In this document: one piece after another, positions 10,861 through 22,892 of the stretch | Numbering within the stretch: the first letter of the stretch is position 1 | Layout of the letters: every line of letters starts with the position of its first letter | Origin: Prionace glauca | Lineage: Eukaryota; Chordata; Chondrichthyes; Carcharhiniformes; Carcharhinidae | DNA length: 64,000 nt | Reading direction: 5' to 3' | NCBI GenBank assembly: GCA_037974335.1 | Contig: CM075739.1 | Span: forward strand, 42,353,785-42,417,784 | Translations under genes and position numbers: made by a program | The notes under the pieces: generated by a model | Databases searched by the model: none | What the model was told of the DNA's origin: nothing | The model's input: the letters and a program-made list of their open reading frames with translations, nothing else

Positions 10861-11189
10861 TTACTGTGGAGGGCTCGGCACATAAAGGAGGCATGAATAC
10901 TTCCCAACCTTTCCTTCATCTCTTCTCAACATATTCCATATACTGTCTTCATCCAGCCCAAGTTTGCATACAAGAGGGAGAGGTCCCCAACTGGAAGAGA
11001 GAGGGCCAACTAAATTTATTGAGTATGTGCCGAGTTAGCAGAAGAAGACAGGGACTGCTGTCGTGGAGAAAGCGAGATTGGTCTCTCCCAGTGAGTCCCC
11101 CATGAGTTCTTCACATCCTGACATTCACAGTGAGTGACATGCAATTTTGTGTACAATCTGTTCGTGAATTAAATATATATTTTCTCTCA
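10861..11189. other. Unassigned, probably Harbinger flank
   Basis: No convincing gene. A reading frame ends near 11105 but matches nothing I know. Confidence 0.3.
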
Positions 11190-11905
11190 CAGGCAGTAGT
11201 ATGTCTGACACATCTCTGGAAACAACTACGTCACACATGCAAGAAATGCAACAACAGGAAGCAGAAAATCAGGCAAAGGTGCAAGAAGCAGTAAGCAAAC
11301 TGGAGTGAATGATGGAGGATGTTGTGACTCCAGCATACAAGCACCTCAAGGTCACCATGGGAAGAATGGTGATTGCGTTAGAGACTTTGGTCCAGCAGAT
11401 CTTATTGGATTTGTGGACAGACCTACACTCCATCAGTTTGGTATTGGTAGAATCCATCAGTGGTTAGGCGAAAGGGGATGCGGCACCTTGACCTCCTTCC
11501 AGGCGCTCCTTCTCCTCAGTGTGTCAGGAAGGGGCCTGCTGGCCCCCACAGTGAGGAGAACCAGCAAATGCTCACCCTGGAGCCATCCATCCAGGTGACT
11601 GCAACAGTGTCTACCCAAATCCCAATCCCCTCTGCTGGCCCCATCACTTCCAAACAAACAGCCAATGCAGGTGCACCTGTCCCACAGCAGGGCACCCATA
11701 GATGCTGGGGTCCTCCAGCTCCCAACCCTCTAGAGGACGGTGCCAAAGGCATCAAAGACAACAGATTGTACCAGTCAGCAGGCTGTCTCCACCTCTGCTG
11801 TAAGGTATCAGACATAGCAGTAGGGTTAGAAAAATATAGAAGCTTTGATTTCACTTCTGGATCATGGGTGTTTAATCATTGTAAATACATTTGTTCTTCA
11901 TGAAA
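11190..11905 (+). pseudogene. Harbinger accessory (Myb-like) ORF remnant, copy A
   Basis: After a pyrimidine-rich stretch the + strand reads MSDTSLETTTSHMQEMQQQE and then QEAVSKLE before a stop. Further pieces lie in shifted frames (LEPSIQVTATVSTQIPIPSA). PIF/Harbinger elements carry a second gene for a trihelix/Myb-like DNA-binding protein convergent to the transposase; the position and orientation fit. A similar remnant is at 14690-15400. It is broken by stops and frame changes. Confidence 0.4.
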
Positions 11906-12587
11906 CAGGTGTATTTATTTTAAAGAGTTGTGTATATGCACCTACGTACCCTTTTATTGTGAGGGTAATCTCTGCATCCACTCAGTGTTCACCTCCTTTT
12001 ATGAGCTTCACATTTATGTGATGTGTAGCTGACTTGTGTTATATATTCTACCCTCAAGTCATGTCAGGGAAACTTTTTGCAAAGGCTCTGCAAAATACGT
12101 TGACAACCATACTCCTTACAAAGCAGAATGGAATTAGGTATCCTCATGAAGTTTGGAGGTGTAGCTATAATTATTTCTCCAATGAAGAAGGCTGCCTTCA
12201 TTGTTAGTGCCAAAGTGCAAGAGTTGCAGTCATGAAACTCTGTCCAACCATGAATGCATCATTGTCCACACAAACCTTCCCAGAATGATTGCCACCACTG
12301 CAGCAAAGCTTTTAATGCAGTGACTATCACATTCCAGAATGCACCAATGGATCATTCACTGCTGACCTTTCTAATGAATGGGGTCATGAGATTTGAAGAT
12401 TCAAGGCTCATTGCTGAGATTGCTCTCACTGTCACTGTTATAAATGCTTTTCAATCCATTGGCTTGGCACAAAGGGATGGAAGGTATGTCCCATTGCCTC
12501 CTCCTAGAATCTTGTGGCTATCAGTCTGTCGCAGGCACAATTTCCATGTCCTGTTTCTTCAAGCCCAAAGATGTGAAGGTTAGATGG
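11906..12587. other. Unassigned sequence
   Basis: This lies between the two ORF remnants of the presumed Harbinger copy A. No gene is seen. Confidence 0.3.
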
Positions 12588-12725
12588 ATTGGCCATGCTA
12601 AATTGCCCCTTAGTGTCAGGGGGATTAGCTGTGGTAATGCATAGGGCCTGGGTAGGATTGTAATCAGTGCAGACTCGATGGGCCAAATGGTCTCCTTTTG
12701 AACTATAGGATTCTATGATTCTTTG
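12588..12725 (+). mobile_element. SINE 3' fragment
   Basis: It runs from ggattggccatgctaaatt through cagactcgatgggccaaatg to ctatgattctt, the second tail type of the tRNA-SINE, as at 33540-33701. It interrupts the end of the Harbinger transposase remnant. Confidence 0.75.
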
Positions 12726-13490
12726 AAGGGCATTGAGCTGACCCTCATCTCCCTCTTCAGGTTCCTGCTCATCCTGCTCTTCATTGTCCAAGGAGTTCTC
12801 CACTAACTTCCCCTCTGACACGGGAGTTGTGAAGCACACATCAGAACATGATGATGTGAGTCAACCGCTCTGCAGTACTGAAGAGACCAATCTGAACAGT
12901 CCAAGCATTAGAAGCACATCTTCAAGATGCCAATGGTTTGCCCAATGATGTTTTGTGTTGCCTTATGCACCTCAGAGGATGAGGCATTTGTGTCAGGAGC
13001 TTTCTTTGATCAGGTATCCCTTTTCCTAAGCAGCCAACCCTGTACTTACAGAGGCCCTTTGACTATGTGAGGCACCTGGAAATGACTCAGGATGCATGAG
13101 TCATGGCAGTTCCCGGAGTACCTGGCATAAACTTGCATGATATGTTTCTGATGATCACAAAGCAGACTGATGGAGTGCAACCTGCAAATATCTGCAAATT
13201 CCTGGAAACCAAAGTGGCTAGCTTCACAGAATGTGAAGTTCACATAATGATGAGTGTTACGGTAGAGAGTGCCTTTCACCTCTTTGATGAATATATGTGC
13301 TGAGGACTGTGAGATGCCACATGTATCTTCTGTAGATCCCTGGAACAATCTGCATGCAAACAAACTGAGTCTGACAGTGATCTTTCGGGCCAATGGCAGA
13401 GGATGTCCTCCAAGTCCACGGGGAATTAGATCCTCCTACATACTGTAATAGCTTGGCACTTCTGGCATCATCAAGAGATTTCAAGCTTTG
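12726..13490 (-). pseudogene. PIF/Harbinger transposase remnant, copy A
   Basis: On the minus strand a 115-codon frame (13046-13393) holds transposase core sequence: ISQSSAHIFIKEV, FQEFADICRLHSISLLCDHQ, then QVYARYSGNCHDSCIL, which is the second catalytic aspartate region of HARBI1-type DDE nucleases. Upstream (to about 13484) is DDARSAKLLQYVGG. Downstream is a broken acidic C-terminal tail. Stops and frame changes show it is dead. Confidence 0.65.
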
Positions 13491-14689
13491 TTAGACACAA
13501 AGGGTATTTATTGATAACAGAAACTAGGTACAAGAGTTTTCAGTTTTAGGCTGCCCTGAAGTTAACTACATGACTGCTAGAAGATACTGCCTGAGAGAAG
13601 ACTCCATCCTCTGGGGTAATCACTCAGTCTCAGTTCCCATTGATCCCTCAACTCAGGTGACTCACTTCCTCTGTGCTGTCTTAAAGAGACCGACACCACA
13701 TACACAACAGATATGATCCACCAGTTCTCTTGACAAGTGCAGACAAGCACGGCATTTTTTGTTGCTCACTCCAGATCGGAGAGTCTTCTATGGTAGACCC
13801 TTAGTCATGCAAGTCACCTCCTTGGGATAGTCCAACCTCCTCATCCTCTGCTTGTTGCTAGCCTTCCCTGGGCCATGGACTTCAGTTCAGGCCTCCTCTG
13901 CAGTCCAATCATAGCCATTACTAAGGCGATATTGAATGCAGGCTTTTTTATTTAATCTTGTTCTCCCTGGGTAATGATAGATGCAAGGCATTAATGAACA
14001 TTGGGCAGATATAATAGATCTCCCACTCACATATAGAAAGACAATGTACTGCCCCAGAGCTAGGTCTGTGTTAAATCAGCTGAGATGCACATTTATATGC
14101 CTAGGTGCCCATAATGCCAATCCTGACACTTTACATCTCAATCCCATAGAATTTGAGAGAGCTTTGGACAAATTATGAAATATGTGATCTTATCAAAGGA
14201 ACTCCTGCAATCAACTGTCATGCATACTGATCAAACCTTAGCTTACCCTTCAACAGTGACTCAATTTTCTTTGACCCATTATCCATGTCAATTGGATGAA
14301 GCTTAGAGGTTTCCATTGAAGAGGTGGCACATGTCCAGCAGCTGTGCTTCTTAGACACTTTCCACACTAACATTTTCACATTCCAATCAGACCAGCATTC
14401 TAACTTTTGCAGGGTCTTCAGGGAAGCAGGTGATCCTCAAGCCAAGTCCTGGACTCCAGGCCTGAGAACAGGATAGATGAGGAAACCACAGATACTGACA
14501 TTGTCAGATTGTCACAGCATTCACCCACACCCGCCAGTAATGTAGAGACACACACCTTGGTGGGACTTTGTTCCACAGGGTCACAATCTTGTGAGAACAT
14601 CATACTGTTTGATCCACACCAAGGTTCTGGCATTCGGAGGATTGGTGGAGGCCAGGAATGTGCTGAGTCTGAATCAGATGTCTAGCCTC
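13491..14689. other. Unassigned sequence
   Basis: This lies between Harbinger copies A and B. A 65-codon frame at 13981-14178 has no recognisable features. No gene is supported. Confidence 0.3.
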
Positions 14690-15400
14690 TAGACTTGACC
14701 ATGCCTTAGTTGCTGGACCTGTAAAGACAAACTCAGAAACATCAGGAAGGGATGTTTGCTGCACTCATCAGACTGCAAGGCTGATTGAGGAGTCCGTTCA
14801 CCTTCGAATGAGGTGATTGCGCCAACAGGCCAACGCAATTAGATCAACATTGATAGGTGGTGGCCACCATGGAGACCTTGCTCCAGGACATCTATCCTGC
14901 ACTGCTGCGGAAGCTACACTTCATAGCTGAGACACTTGCTGGCATCCATAATTGTCAATGCCAGAGATGAGGCTGGGCATCTCAAGCTCACTCCAGCTGC
15001 CCCATCTTCTCAAGGAGGCAACCAAAGGCCCTCAGGTACCCATACAAGGAGGGGGATCAGCAGATGTACACCTTCGGATCAGGTGATTCTGGGAGAGAAC
15101 AGTTCATCCAAATCCCCTCTACCAGCAACCCCTTCTGTTCCAACTCCACAGGCTGAGCATTATGCCACACAACAGGACTCAAAAGCAGACCAGGCTCTCC
15201 AGAGCTTGGCTCTTCACAGGAAGACTGCCAAGGTCATCACAGACACAGATAGCATTCAGTAGGCTGCCTCCAGTGACACTGTGGATGTTAAGGATACACC
15301 AAGGTATAGTAGCAGAACCAGAAGAGTCAAGAGGTTATAGTTGCACAGTGTGAGCACAGATGTAAATCACTTGTACATGACGTTAAATATTGTAAATAAA
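14690..15400 (+). pseudogene. Harbinger accessory ORF remnant, copy B
   Basis: Scattered frames on the + strand resemble 11190-11905 in content and position relative to the next transposase (for example FQLHRLSIMPHNRTQKQTRL in the second half). It is decayed, and the assignment rests mainly on arrangement. Confidence 0.35.
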
Positions 15401-16101
15401 CTCCCAGCAATGTTACCCTGTCAATGGCTTCTTGTTATGATAATCAGTGTTCATGTACATTCAAAGTGAAAGCTTAGTTCTTGCACAGATAAAGGCAAGT
15501 GTCTCTGTCCAGGGCTTCCTCCCCGTTCTGTTTGCAGTTTTCCCAGCACAATGATGGTGCACATTCACAATCACTGGACACATGAGTCACATCTCGACGG
15601 GATTTATCATTGCTGCCAGAATGTTCTCGGCTGGTGCCAGTGTTCTTTCATTTTCACTGTGTGCTCTTAGAATCTTAGAGGTGTGGTTGGGCCCCATTTC
15701 ATCAGCTGCTGTCTCTAATGATATATAGTCCTGAAGAGGTCAGCTTACAAAGAATGTCATAGGATTAAGAGAAGTTAAAGTTTCCCTACTGCATCTCCAT
15801 TGTATGACTCTGCTCATTAAGAGCAAGCAAGCTGCTATCAGCCAGGCAGGAGTCCGACAGTCACATAATCTCTGTGAGTATTCATGGACTGTCCCCACTG
15901 CAAGTCAACAGCATCCTCCTGGAATGTGGGCACTGCTGACTCTCCATGACAAAAGCTTTCTAACAGAGGGTCTGTGTGCTGCCAGATGTGAGTGTAATGC
16001 TTACAGATGCAATGTGGGGATAGATGGATTGTCTTCATTGCATGTCATCATACATTCTCCATGAATCTCGTGGCTATGAGGGCATGCCAAGTCTACTTGC
16101 C
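15401..16101. other. Unassigned sequence
   Basis: This lies between the convergent Harbinger remnants. Short frames on both strands have no recognisable domains. Confidence 0.3.
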
Positions 16102-16800
16102 TCATCTGGACATCCCAATAGCCTCATAGCCATCATCTATGCCTTTGAGGGCCTCCTCATTCTCATTCCCATCTATGTCCTCTTCATCAGAGGGGATGTG
16201 CAGCTCCTCCATCACCTCCTCAGGCAGTACCTCCCCGATGTTGTGCAGGATGCAGCAAGTGAAAATGATGTATGACACCCTTTGGGCATTATATTGCAGG
16301 GCTCCACAGACTAGTCCAGGCACCAGAGTTTCATTTTTAGCATCCCAATGATTTGCTCCACCAAAGTGTGAGTTGCAGCATTGTACCTTCTCTCTGCTGG
16401 ACTCTGAGGCTTCCATCAGCCACATCCTCAATGGGCATTGCTTGTCCCAAAGAGCCAACCAGTCAGCCTCTGGGGATTCTGGAAAATGTCAGGGATCTGA
16501 GACAAATGTAGGAACTATGGACACTCCCTGGGAATCGTACACTGACCTAGAAGATGCATTTGCTATAGTCATAGACCAGTTGAACATTCAGCGAGTGGAA
16601 ACCTTTGTGATTGATATAATTAACTACTTGTTGAGATGGAGATCTTGGGTGCCACATGAATGCAGTTCATTGATAGCATTCTGTATCTGTGGAAAACCAA
16701 AGATCTGTGCAAATCCCAGCACTCTTGCTTCCTGACTTACTTGATCCTGGTGGAAATGCACAAAGTTGTAGACCTTCACAAAGATGGCTACAGGTATAGA
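16102..16800 (-). pseudogene. PIF/Harbinger transposase remnant, copy B
   Basis: The minus strand gives the catalytic region INHKGFHSLNVQLVYDY, then FPGSVHSSYI, and in a 118-codon frame (16102-16458) the C-terminal block LQYNAQRVSYIIFTCCILHN with an acidic tail (SDEEDIDGNENEEALK). Frame changes separate the parts. The family is a cut-and-paste DDE transposase related to HARBI1. It is convergent with the accessory remnant at 14690-15400. Confidence 0.7.
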
Positions 16801-18979
16801 GCAGGGAAATGGACTGACTGCATTACTTTATAGAGCTGACATGGATTCAAAGCACCAATGGCCTCTATCTGTGCCGTAATTACCCTATAGGTGGAATTTA
16901 GTCAGGACGACAGGGCTCAATGTCTGCCCCAAAACTAATCACATCCCAAAATAAAACATACCCCAAGACAAGATGCCCCATGAAGAATACATGGCAAAAC
17001 AGTGCACACCCTCGTTTACAGGATACTAGAGAAAGAGCCATGTAACTTACATTCCAAGATTTTCAAAGTAGCTCCTGCCATTGTGTATTCAGCAAAGGGG
17101 AATATAGGATATTGACACAGATATAGAAAAAGCTGATCAGCCAAAGATTCTCACACCTTGCTTAGGTGCACACCAAAGCATACTTTCCCATTTCCAGTTA
17201 TATAGTGGCACCATTGATACAAAAAAAAATGTCTTTTCCCAAAACATGTGCTCTATCTGCATCTTTATAGGAGTCTGACAGAGATTCTTTGACCCCAAAT
17301 TAAATAAAATACAGAAACAAACTACCCAACATGAATAGTTCTAAGGCAGCGTGTGTGGGGGAGGGGGGATTTTCTCACAAGCTCTGAGGACTCGTTGGAT
17401 CATATCCACAACCGTTAGACCAAACCACCCACCCACCTCCCTGCAGTGGTGCTACTCACATTAGCCATGACAAGAGTAAAAGATACCGCACAGTACATAC
17501 CATCATTATGAAAAGAAAAACGGATAAATAGAGCACAGCTCTAGTATCATACAACTTATCCAATGCACTCTCCGACACTCTTAAGCTCATTAAAGATATT
17601 AAACCATTTGCATTCAATTTTGACACAGGACCAGAAGCAATGCAGGTAGTTCCCCCTGTGTCACCTTGCACTCTGGAATAATGAGGATATAGTAGGATCA
17701 AATCTGTGTCTTAAGCTTGGGATAATTAAAAGGAACATGCTGAGGGATGCATTCCATCATAAAGAAATGGGCTTCCCTAGTTTTCAGTGGATGACAGACA
17801 AAATTTGCCTCAATGCTCATATACTAGATTACCAACTCTTTCTGAACTTTCTTCAACCTAATTTTGTCTTTCTGAAATTCTATATCAAAAATATTCTAGT
17901 TTTCTCTTTCTCACCTTCCAGAATATTTCTCGTTCTAGATGCATTGTTTTCGCTGATAGACTTTCTGTCTGTGATGACTGCTGGTTGTGCTGGTTGCAAT
18001 TAATAAATACACGTATTGACAGTTTACTCAATGTGCTTATCTCAATAGCTTATGATGACAGCATTCTGCTCTCAGCTGAAGTATTCAGAAACTCTTCCCC
18101 TGGTCTTCCTCTATCTTCTCTGGCCCACCTTCCATCTGAAGAAGGTAGCTTCCCTACAAGCGGCTGGCAGTTTTGCCATGTCAATTGCCTGTTTAAAAAC
18201 TTCAAACCCATTAATGCAGGAAAGGAAACCAAGATGTCAGGAAAACCAACTCGCCCCACTCCACCACCACACCGCGCCCCACCCCCTGCCCCCCCCCCCC
18301 CCACCCCTCCATCCATTACTTGGTTAAAGGTCATTGCTTTAGTGTACCGCATGCTGAGGATCTGTTGCTAACCCTTCCCAGATACTTGTATAAATAAAAG
18401 GATAGAAAAGGCACTAAAAGGCTCACTGCTATCAGTTCTGGAAAGTGTATACCTTTGTTTTGTCTTAGTGCTGGCTGCTGGGAATATTTTTTTTCTGAAG
18501 AGAGACAGAAACAGAAAGCATATAATCTTTACAGTACAATTCCTACTAACTGTATAATATTCTAGAGGGTGAGATGACAATATCCAATAAAGATAACATG
18601 CAGTGCTAAAGAGAGAGGATGCTTTTGACAGGGATCAATCCAGTTGACTAGAGCTAAGAAACAAAAAAAAATGCAATTATATTGTTCAGTACATACTATA
18701 GGGTACCTCCCAGTGAGAAAGTTGTAGATTAACACATTTGCAAAAAAATTATTGAAAGGTGCAATAGAGTACAAGAATAATGGGATACTTTAATTTCCAC
18801 ATATAGACTTGGTTAGTAGGTTAAAGATCAGAGAGGAAAAAGCATTCCCAGAATGTAGTCAGAAAAACTTTCCACAGCAATCTATTTTCAGTCTAACAAG
18901 AAAAAAGGCATTTCTAGGTCTGACTCTTGGAAATGGATCAAGTGTCAATAGTTGAATCTAGTTGAATAGTGATCACGAT
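16801..18979. other. Unassigned sequence with a C tract
   Basis: No supported gene. A homopolymer-rich stretch at 18260-18310 contains a long run of C and makes spurious proline-rich frames on both strands. The rest is AT-rich. Confidence 0.4.
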
Positions 18980-19200
18980 ATCATAAAGTTTAGGTTGGCT
19001 ATGAAAAAGGACAAGGTACAATACAGAATAAGCCCGCCTCAATGGGGTGAGAATGGATATGACTCAAACCAAGTGTAATCGAAGGCTGGCCGAGTATTGG
19101 TAGGGAGTAGACATTGATGAATATTGCTCCTAGAGAGAGCTGGTGCAGATATGATGGGCTGAGTGGCCTCCTCCTGTGCTGATTCAATACTTTGGCGGAT
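18980..19200 (+). mobile_element. LINE/SINE 3' end fragment
   Basis: It ends in gatgggctgagtggcctcct and a gattcaata-like terminus, the common 3' end of CR1-like elements here. No coding part is present. Confidence 0.5.
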
Positions 19201-19227
19201 GGGCAAGGGTATGGTGGCAGGGGAAGC

Positions 19228-19375
19228 GCAGTAAAAAGTCTGACAACACCAGGTTTTAGTCCAACCGATTTATTTGATAGTAAACTCACAAGCTTTCGGG
19301 TTAGCCCCTTCGTCAGATGAACAACTCTCCATTCACCTGACAAAGGGGCTAACCCGAAAGCTTGTGACTACTCTC
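19228..19375. repeat. Head-to-head pair of a hammerhead-like repeat
   Basis: The left half begins cagtaaaaagtctgacaaca and runs to ttagccccttcgtcag. About 10 bases later the last part returns in opposite orientation (cctgacaaaggggctaaccc then gaaagcttgtga), so the centre near 19327 is a palindrome with arms of about 36 bases. On the minus strand the left arm reads ctgacga, a short hairpin (ggg, loop, ccc), then gaaa, resembling a hammerhead ribozyme core. The repeat recurs at 55963-56215 and, as a stub, at 19859-19921. Confidence 0.75.
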
Positions 19376-19858
19376 GGCGGGGGAAGTAGCAAGTAACTGG
19401 AAAATTCCAATTCTCGACAAAAGCTCTGTGATCTTTAAACGCCTTTAACTATCTGTCACTTGTGGGTGGGCAGCCCTGCTCTACCTGTTCCCGGCCAAAG
19501 GGCCCTGGGGAAAGATGCGGCCGGCAAAACGAATTTTCACAGCCGTCTGTGCATTCAACCCCCAGAATCCTGCCCAGTTGGAAAGTCTTGACTTTTCAAG
19601 ATCTCTAATTTTTATTTACTGCTCAGACGGAGTCCAAAAGCTAGTGGCTGACAAGCAGATATCCGCAATGTTACAGATACGAGTTGTTTACATTGGCCGC
19701 TTCCGGGAGTTTCCGGTTATTCATATTTAGTTTCGACTTTGAATATCAATACAGGGAACTTAGTTAAACTGAAGCAGCTTCTGCAATCGGCACAACCCCA
19801 CCGCAGAGAATGAATTCTGTAGCGGAGCCAACAACTTCTTTGTGGGAATGGGTTTCAA

Positions 19859-19921
19859 GATGTGGGTATGCCGGCGTTGGACTGGCGTAAACACAGTAAA
19901 AAGTCTGACAACACTTTTTAC
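19859..19921 (+). mobile_element. 63-bp stub of the hammerhead-like repeat with 16-bp target duplication
   Basis: The sequence tgggaatgggtttcaa stands on both sides (19843-19858 and 19922-19937). The insert starts gatgtgggtatgccggcgtt and ends with an internal inverted repeat (agtaaaaagt and actttttact). It is a very short, internally deleted copy. The long duplication points to target-primed insertion. Confidence 0.75.
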
Positions 19922-20035
19922 TGGGAATGGGTTTCAACAGAGCTCGCAATTCAGAGCTCTCTGTGTTTTTATATTTGCAGCAATGTACATTTCACTCCGA
20001 CACTGTGACCACTCCCTCTCGGGTTCTGATAAACC

Positions 20036-20059
20036 GAAACCAGGAAACTGAAAGTAAAC
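20036..20059 (+). promoter_or_regulatory. ISRE/IRF-like element
   Basis: Three GAAA cores in a row: gaaacc, ggaaac and tgaaag. The part gaaactgaaagt (20044-20055) fits the IRF-binding consensus GAAANNGAAA. It would place the downstream gene under interferon or IRF control if this is its promoter. Confidence 0.45.
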
Positions 20060-20090
20060 AACGCAACTCGTTAATGGAGAAGTGAAGAAG

Positions 20091-20234
20091 GTAAATTTAT
20101 TAAACTAAATTGCCCAAAATCACAGAAGGGAAAGATTCTGCAACATTTAGAGAAGTCTTATAAGTAAATGTGTATTATTTTTTAATCGATGATTCATGTT
20201 AAATATTTATCTTGAAGTTTTACAAGTTAATTTC
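20091..20234. other. Unassigned AT-rich spacer
   Basis: Short sequence between the candidate first exon and the CR1. Nothing is recognised. Confidence 0.3.
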
Positions 20235-22890
20235 ACTTTTGCAATTTATCACCCCCTTTATCTTGAGGCTGTGCCCCCTAGTCCTACTGTCCTTTCTGAG
20301 CGGGAAGAGTCTCTCCACCTCTATCCTATCCATCCCATTCGTCATCTTATGTGTCTCAATGAGATCTCCCCTCATTCTTCTAAACTCTAACGAGTACAAG
20401 ACTAGTTTATTCAACCTCTCCTCATACCTCAACCCCCTCAACTCCGGTATCAGCCTAGTAAACCTCCTCTGCACTCCCTCCAAGACCAAAAAATCCTTGC
20501 GTAAGTGCGGCGACCAAAACTGCACACAGTACTCCAGCTGTGGCCTCACCAATGCCCTATACAGCTGCAGCAAGACCGCCCTACTTTTATATTCAATCCC
20601 CCTCGCTATGAAGGCCAGCATCCCATTCGCCTTCCTGACCACCTGCTGCACCTGCAGGCTGGGTTTTTGTGACTCATGCACAAGGACCCCGAGGTCCCTC
20701 TGCACCGTCGCCTGCTGCAGATTTTCGCCACGTAAGTAATAGTCCTTCCTACCATTATTCCTACCAAAGTGGACCACCTCACATTTGCCAACATTAAATT
20801 CCATTTGCCAGTTCCTGGCCCATTCGCCCAGCATATCTAGATCCTTCTGCAGACTCTCCACACCCTCAGCGCAATTTGCCGTTCCACCAATCTTGGTGTC
20901 ATCAGCAAATTTCGACACCACACACTCGGTTCCCTCCTCCAGATTGTCTATATAAATGGTAAAGAGCTGAGGCCCCAGCACCGACCCCTGAGGCACTCCA
21001 CTAGTCATCAACCGCCAATCCGAATAGCACCCATTGACCCCCACTCTCTGCCTCCTATTTAACAACCAATCCTCTATCCACGCTAACACCCTACCCCCAA
21101 CTCCATGCCCCCTTACCTTCTGCAATAACCTCTTGTGACGTACCTTGTCAAACGCCTTCTGAAATTCAAGAAAGACCACATCCACCGGCTCTCCTCTATC
21201 CAGTGCCCTAGACACATCCTCATAGAACTCCAATAAATTTGTCAGACACGACTTCACTTTAACGAAACCGTGCTGCGTCTGCTCTATCAAGCAATTCCCC
21301 TCAAGATGCCTCGCTATTTCCTCCTTGATGACGGATTCTTAACATTTTACCTACAACAGACGTTAAACTAACCGGCCTATAATTCCCTGCCCTTTGCCTG
21401 CCACCCTTCTTAAACAACGGCGTAACATTAGCTGTTTTCCAATCTTCCGGCACTTCCCCGGAATCCAGCGACATTTGGAAAATAACCACCAAGGCATCCA
21501 CTATCACCTCTGCCATTTCTTTCAGAACCCTCGGATGCATTCCATCCGGTCCTGGGGACTTGTCCACAATCAGTCCCTCCAGTCTGTCGAGCACCACGTC
21601 TTCAGTAACAATAATGTCATTGAGACCCTCCAGTCCTACCACCTTTCCATCGCTAACACCCGGCAAATTATTCACGTCCTCCTCCGTGAAGACCGAAACA
21701 AAAAAGTTATTTAAGACCTCAGCCATTTCCAAATCCCCTACCACTAAGTCCCCCCTCTCATCCTCTAAGGGTCCAATGTTCACCCTAGCCAGCCTCTTCC
21801 TTTCTATATATTTATAAAAACTCTTGCTATCCTTTTTTATATTAAACGCTAGCCCAGCTTCATAGTTTCTCCTACTCTTCTTTATCAACTTCTTTGTCAA
21901 TCTTTGTTGACATTTAAACCTCCCCCAATCCTCTTCTCGCCCACTACTCTTAGCTACTCTAAATGCCTCCGCTTTTAATTTAACACTTTCCTTCACCTCC
22001 TTCGTTATCCACGGCTTATTACCTCTCCGACTACGTAACCATCGGAATAAATTTCTGCTGAGCACCAAGAAAGATCTCCTTAAAGATCCTCCACTGCTCC
22101 TCAGCAGACCTACCTTCCAACATGCTCTCCCAGTCAACATTCACCAATTCTTCTCTCATCCTACCGTACTCCCCTCTGTTCAAACAAAGGACGCGTGTCC
22201 GGGAACCCACTTTCTCCTCCTCCATCTGCACCAGAAACTCCACCATACAATGATCATTCTCCCCAAGAGGATTCTTCACCACAAGGTCCCTAATTCTACC
22301 CACCTCATTACATAACACCAGATCCAAGATAGCTCTCTCCCTCGTCGGCTCCATCACACATTGTTCAAGGAAACTATCCCGGCAGCATTCCAAGAACTCC
22401 TCCTCGAGCCCACCGTGTCCAACATGGGTCGACCAATCTATATGTAGATTGAAATCCTCCATAATTATCACCGTTCCATTCCTGCACGCCGCATTTATTT
22501 GTGCGTTAACAGCCGCCCCACCTCCAGTTCATTATTGGGGGGCCTGTAGACGACACCCACCAGCGTCTTCCTCCCTTTGCTGTTCCTAATCTCCACCCAC
22601 AACGATTCCACTTTCTGCTCTTTGGTTCCTATATCATCCCTTGCTACCACCCTGATGCTATCTTTAATCAGCAGACCTACGCCTCCCCCCTTTTTCCTCC
22701 CGCCTATCCTTCCTAACCACTTGATACCCCTGGACATTCAGCTCCCAGTCCCTGTCACCTTGCAGCCATGTCTCTTAATGGCCACCAGATCATATCCATT
22801 TGTGCTGATCTGTGCCACCAGCTCATCCACTTTATTCCGAATGCTTCGTGCATTTAGATAAAGTGCCTTCATCCCAGCCTTCGCCTGGAC
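20235..22890 (-). mobile_element. CR1 LINE, long copy with endonuclease and RT
   Basis: On the minus strand, from 22880 leftward: the endonuclease start LYLNARSIRNKVDELVAQIS, RKKGGGVGLLIKDSIRV and VGVVYRPPNNE (22495-22737), then DFNLHIDW and NENDHCMVEF-like catalytic surroundings (22031-22471), the linker and RT fingers (21301-22140; [36 protein letters not shown]), and the RT palm with FADDTKIGG and C-terminal region (20220-21290). Three or four frame breaks separate these blocks. The left end stops inside the RT C-terminal coding part, so the 3' end is missing, which is unusual because LINEs normally lose their 5' ends; a later deletion is likely. Confidence 0.92.
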
Positions 22891-22892
22891 CC

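Larger units (their letters stand above)
19376..20090 (+). promoter_or_regulatory. Candidate promoter and untranslated first exon
   Basis: This is largely free of recognisable repeats and richer in CG dinucleotides than its surroundings. It holds two ETS-like ttccgg sites (about 19702-19716), a TATA-like ttttatattt near 19966, an interferon-response-like element (20036-20059) and a splice donor gaag/gtaaat at 20090/20091. If used, a non-coding exon ending at 20090 would join the leader exon at 28151. This is inferred from position and motifs only; no transcript evidence is available and the start site is unknown. Confidence 0.35.

Noticed and set aside
17985-18371. 128-codon frame with a proline-rich end
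   Set aside because: It spans a poly-C tract; no homology pattern and a matching shadow on the other strand.
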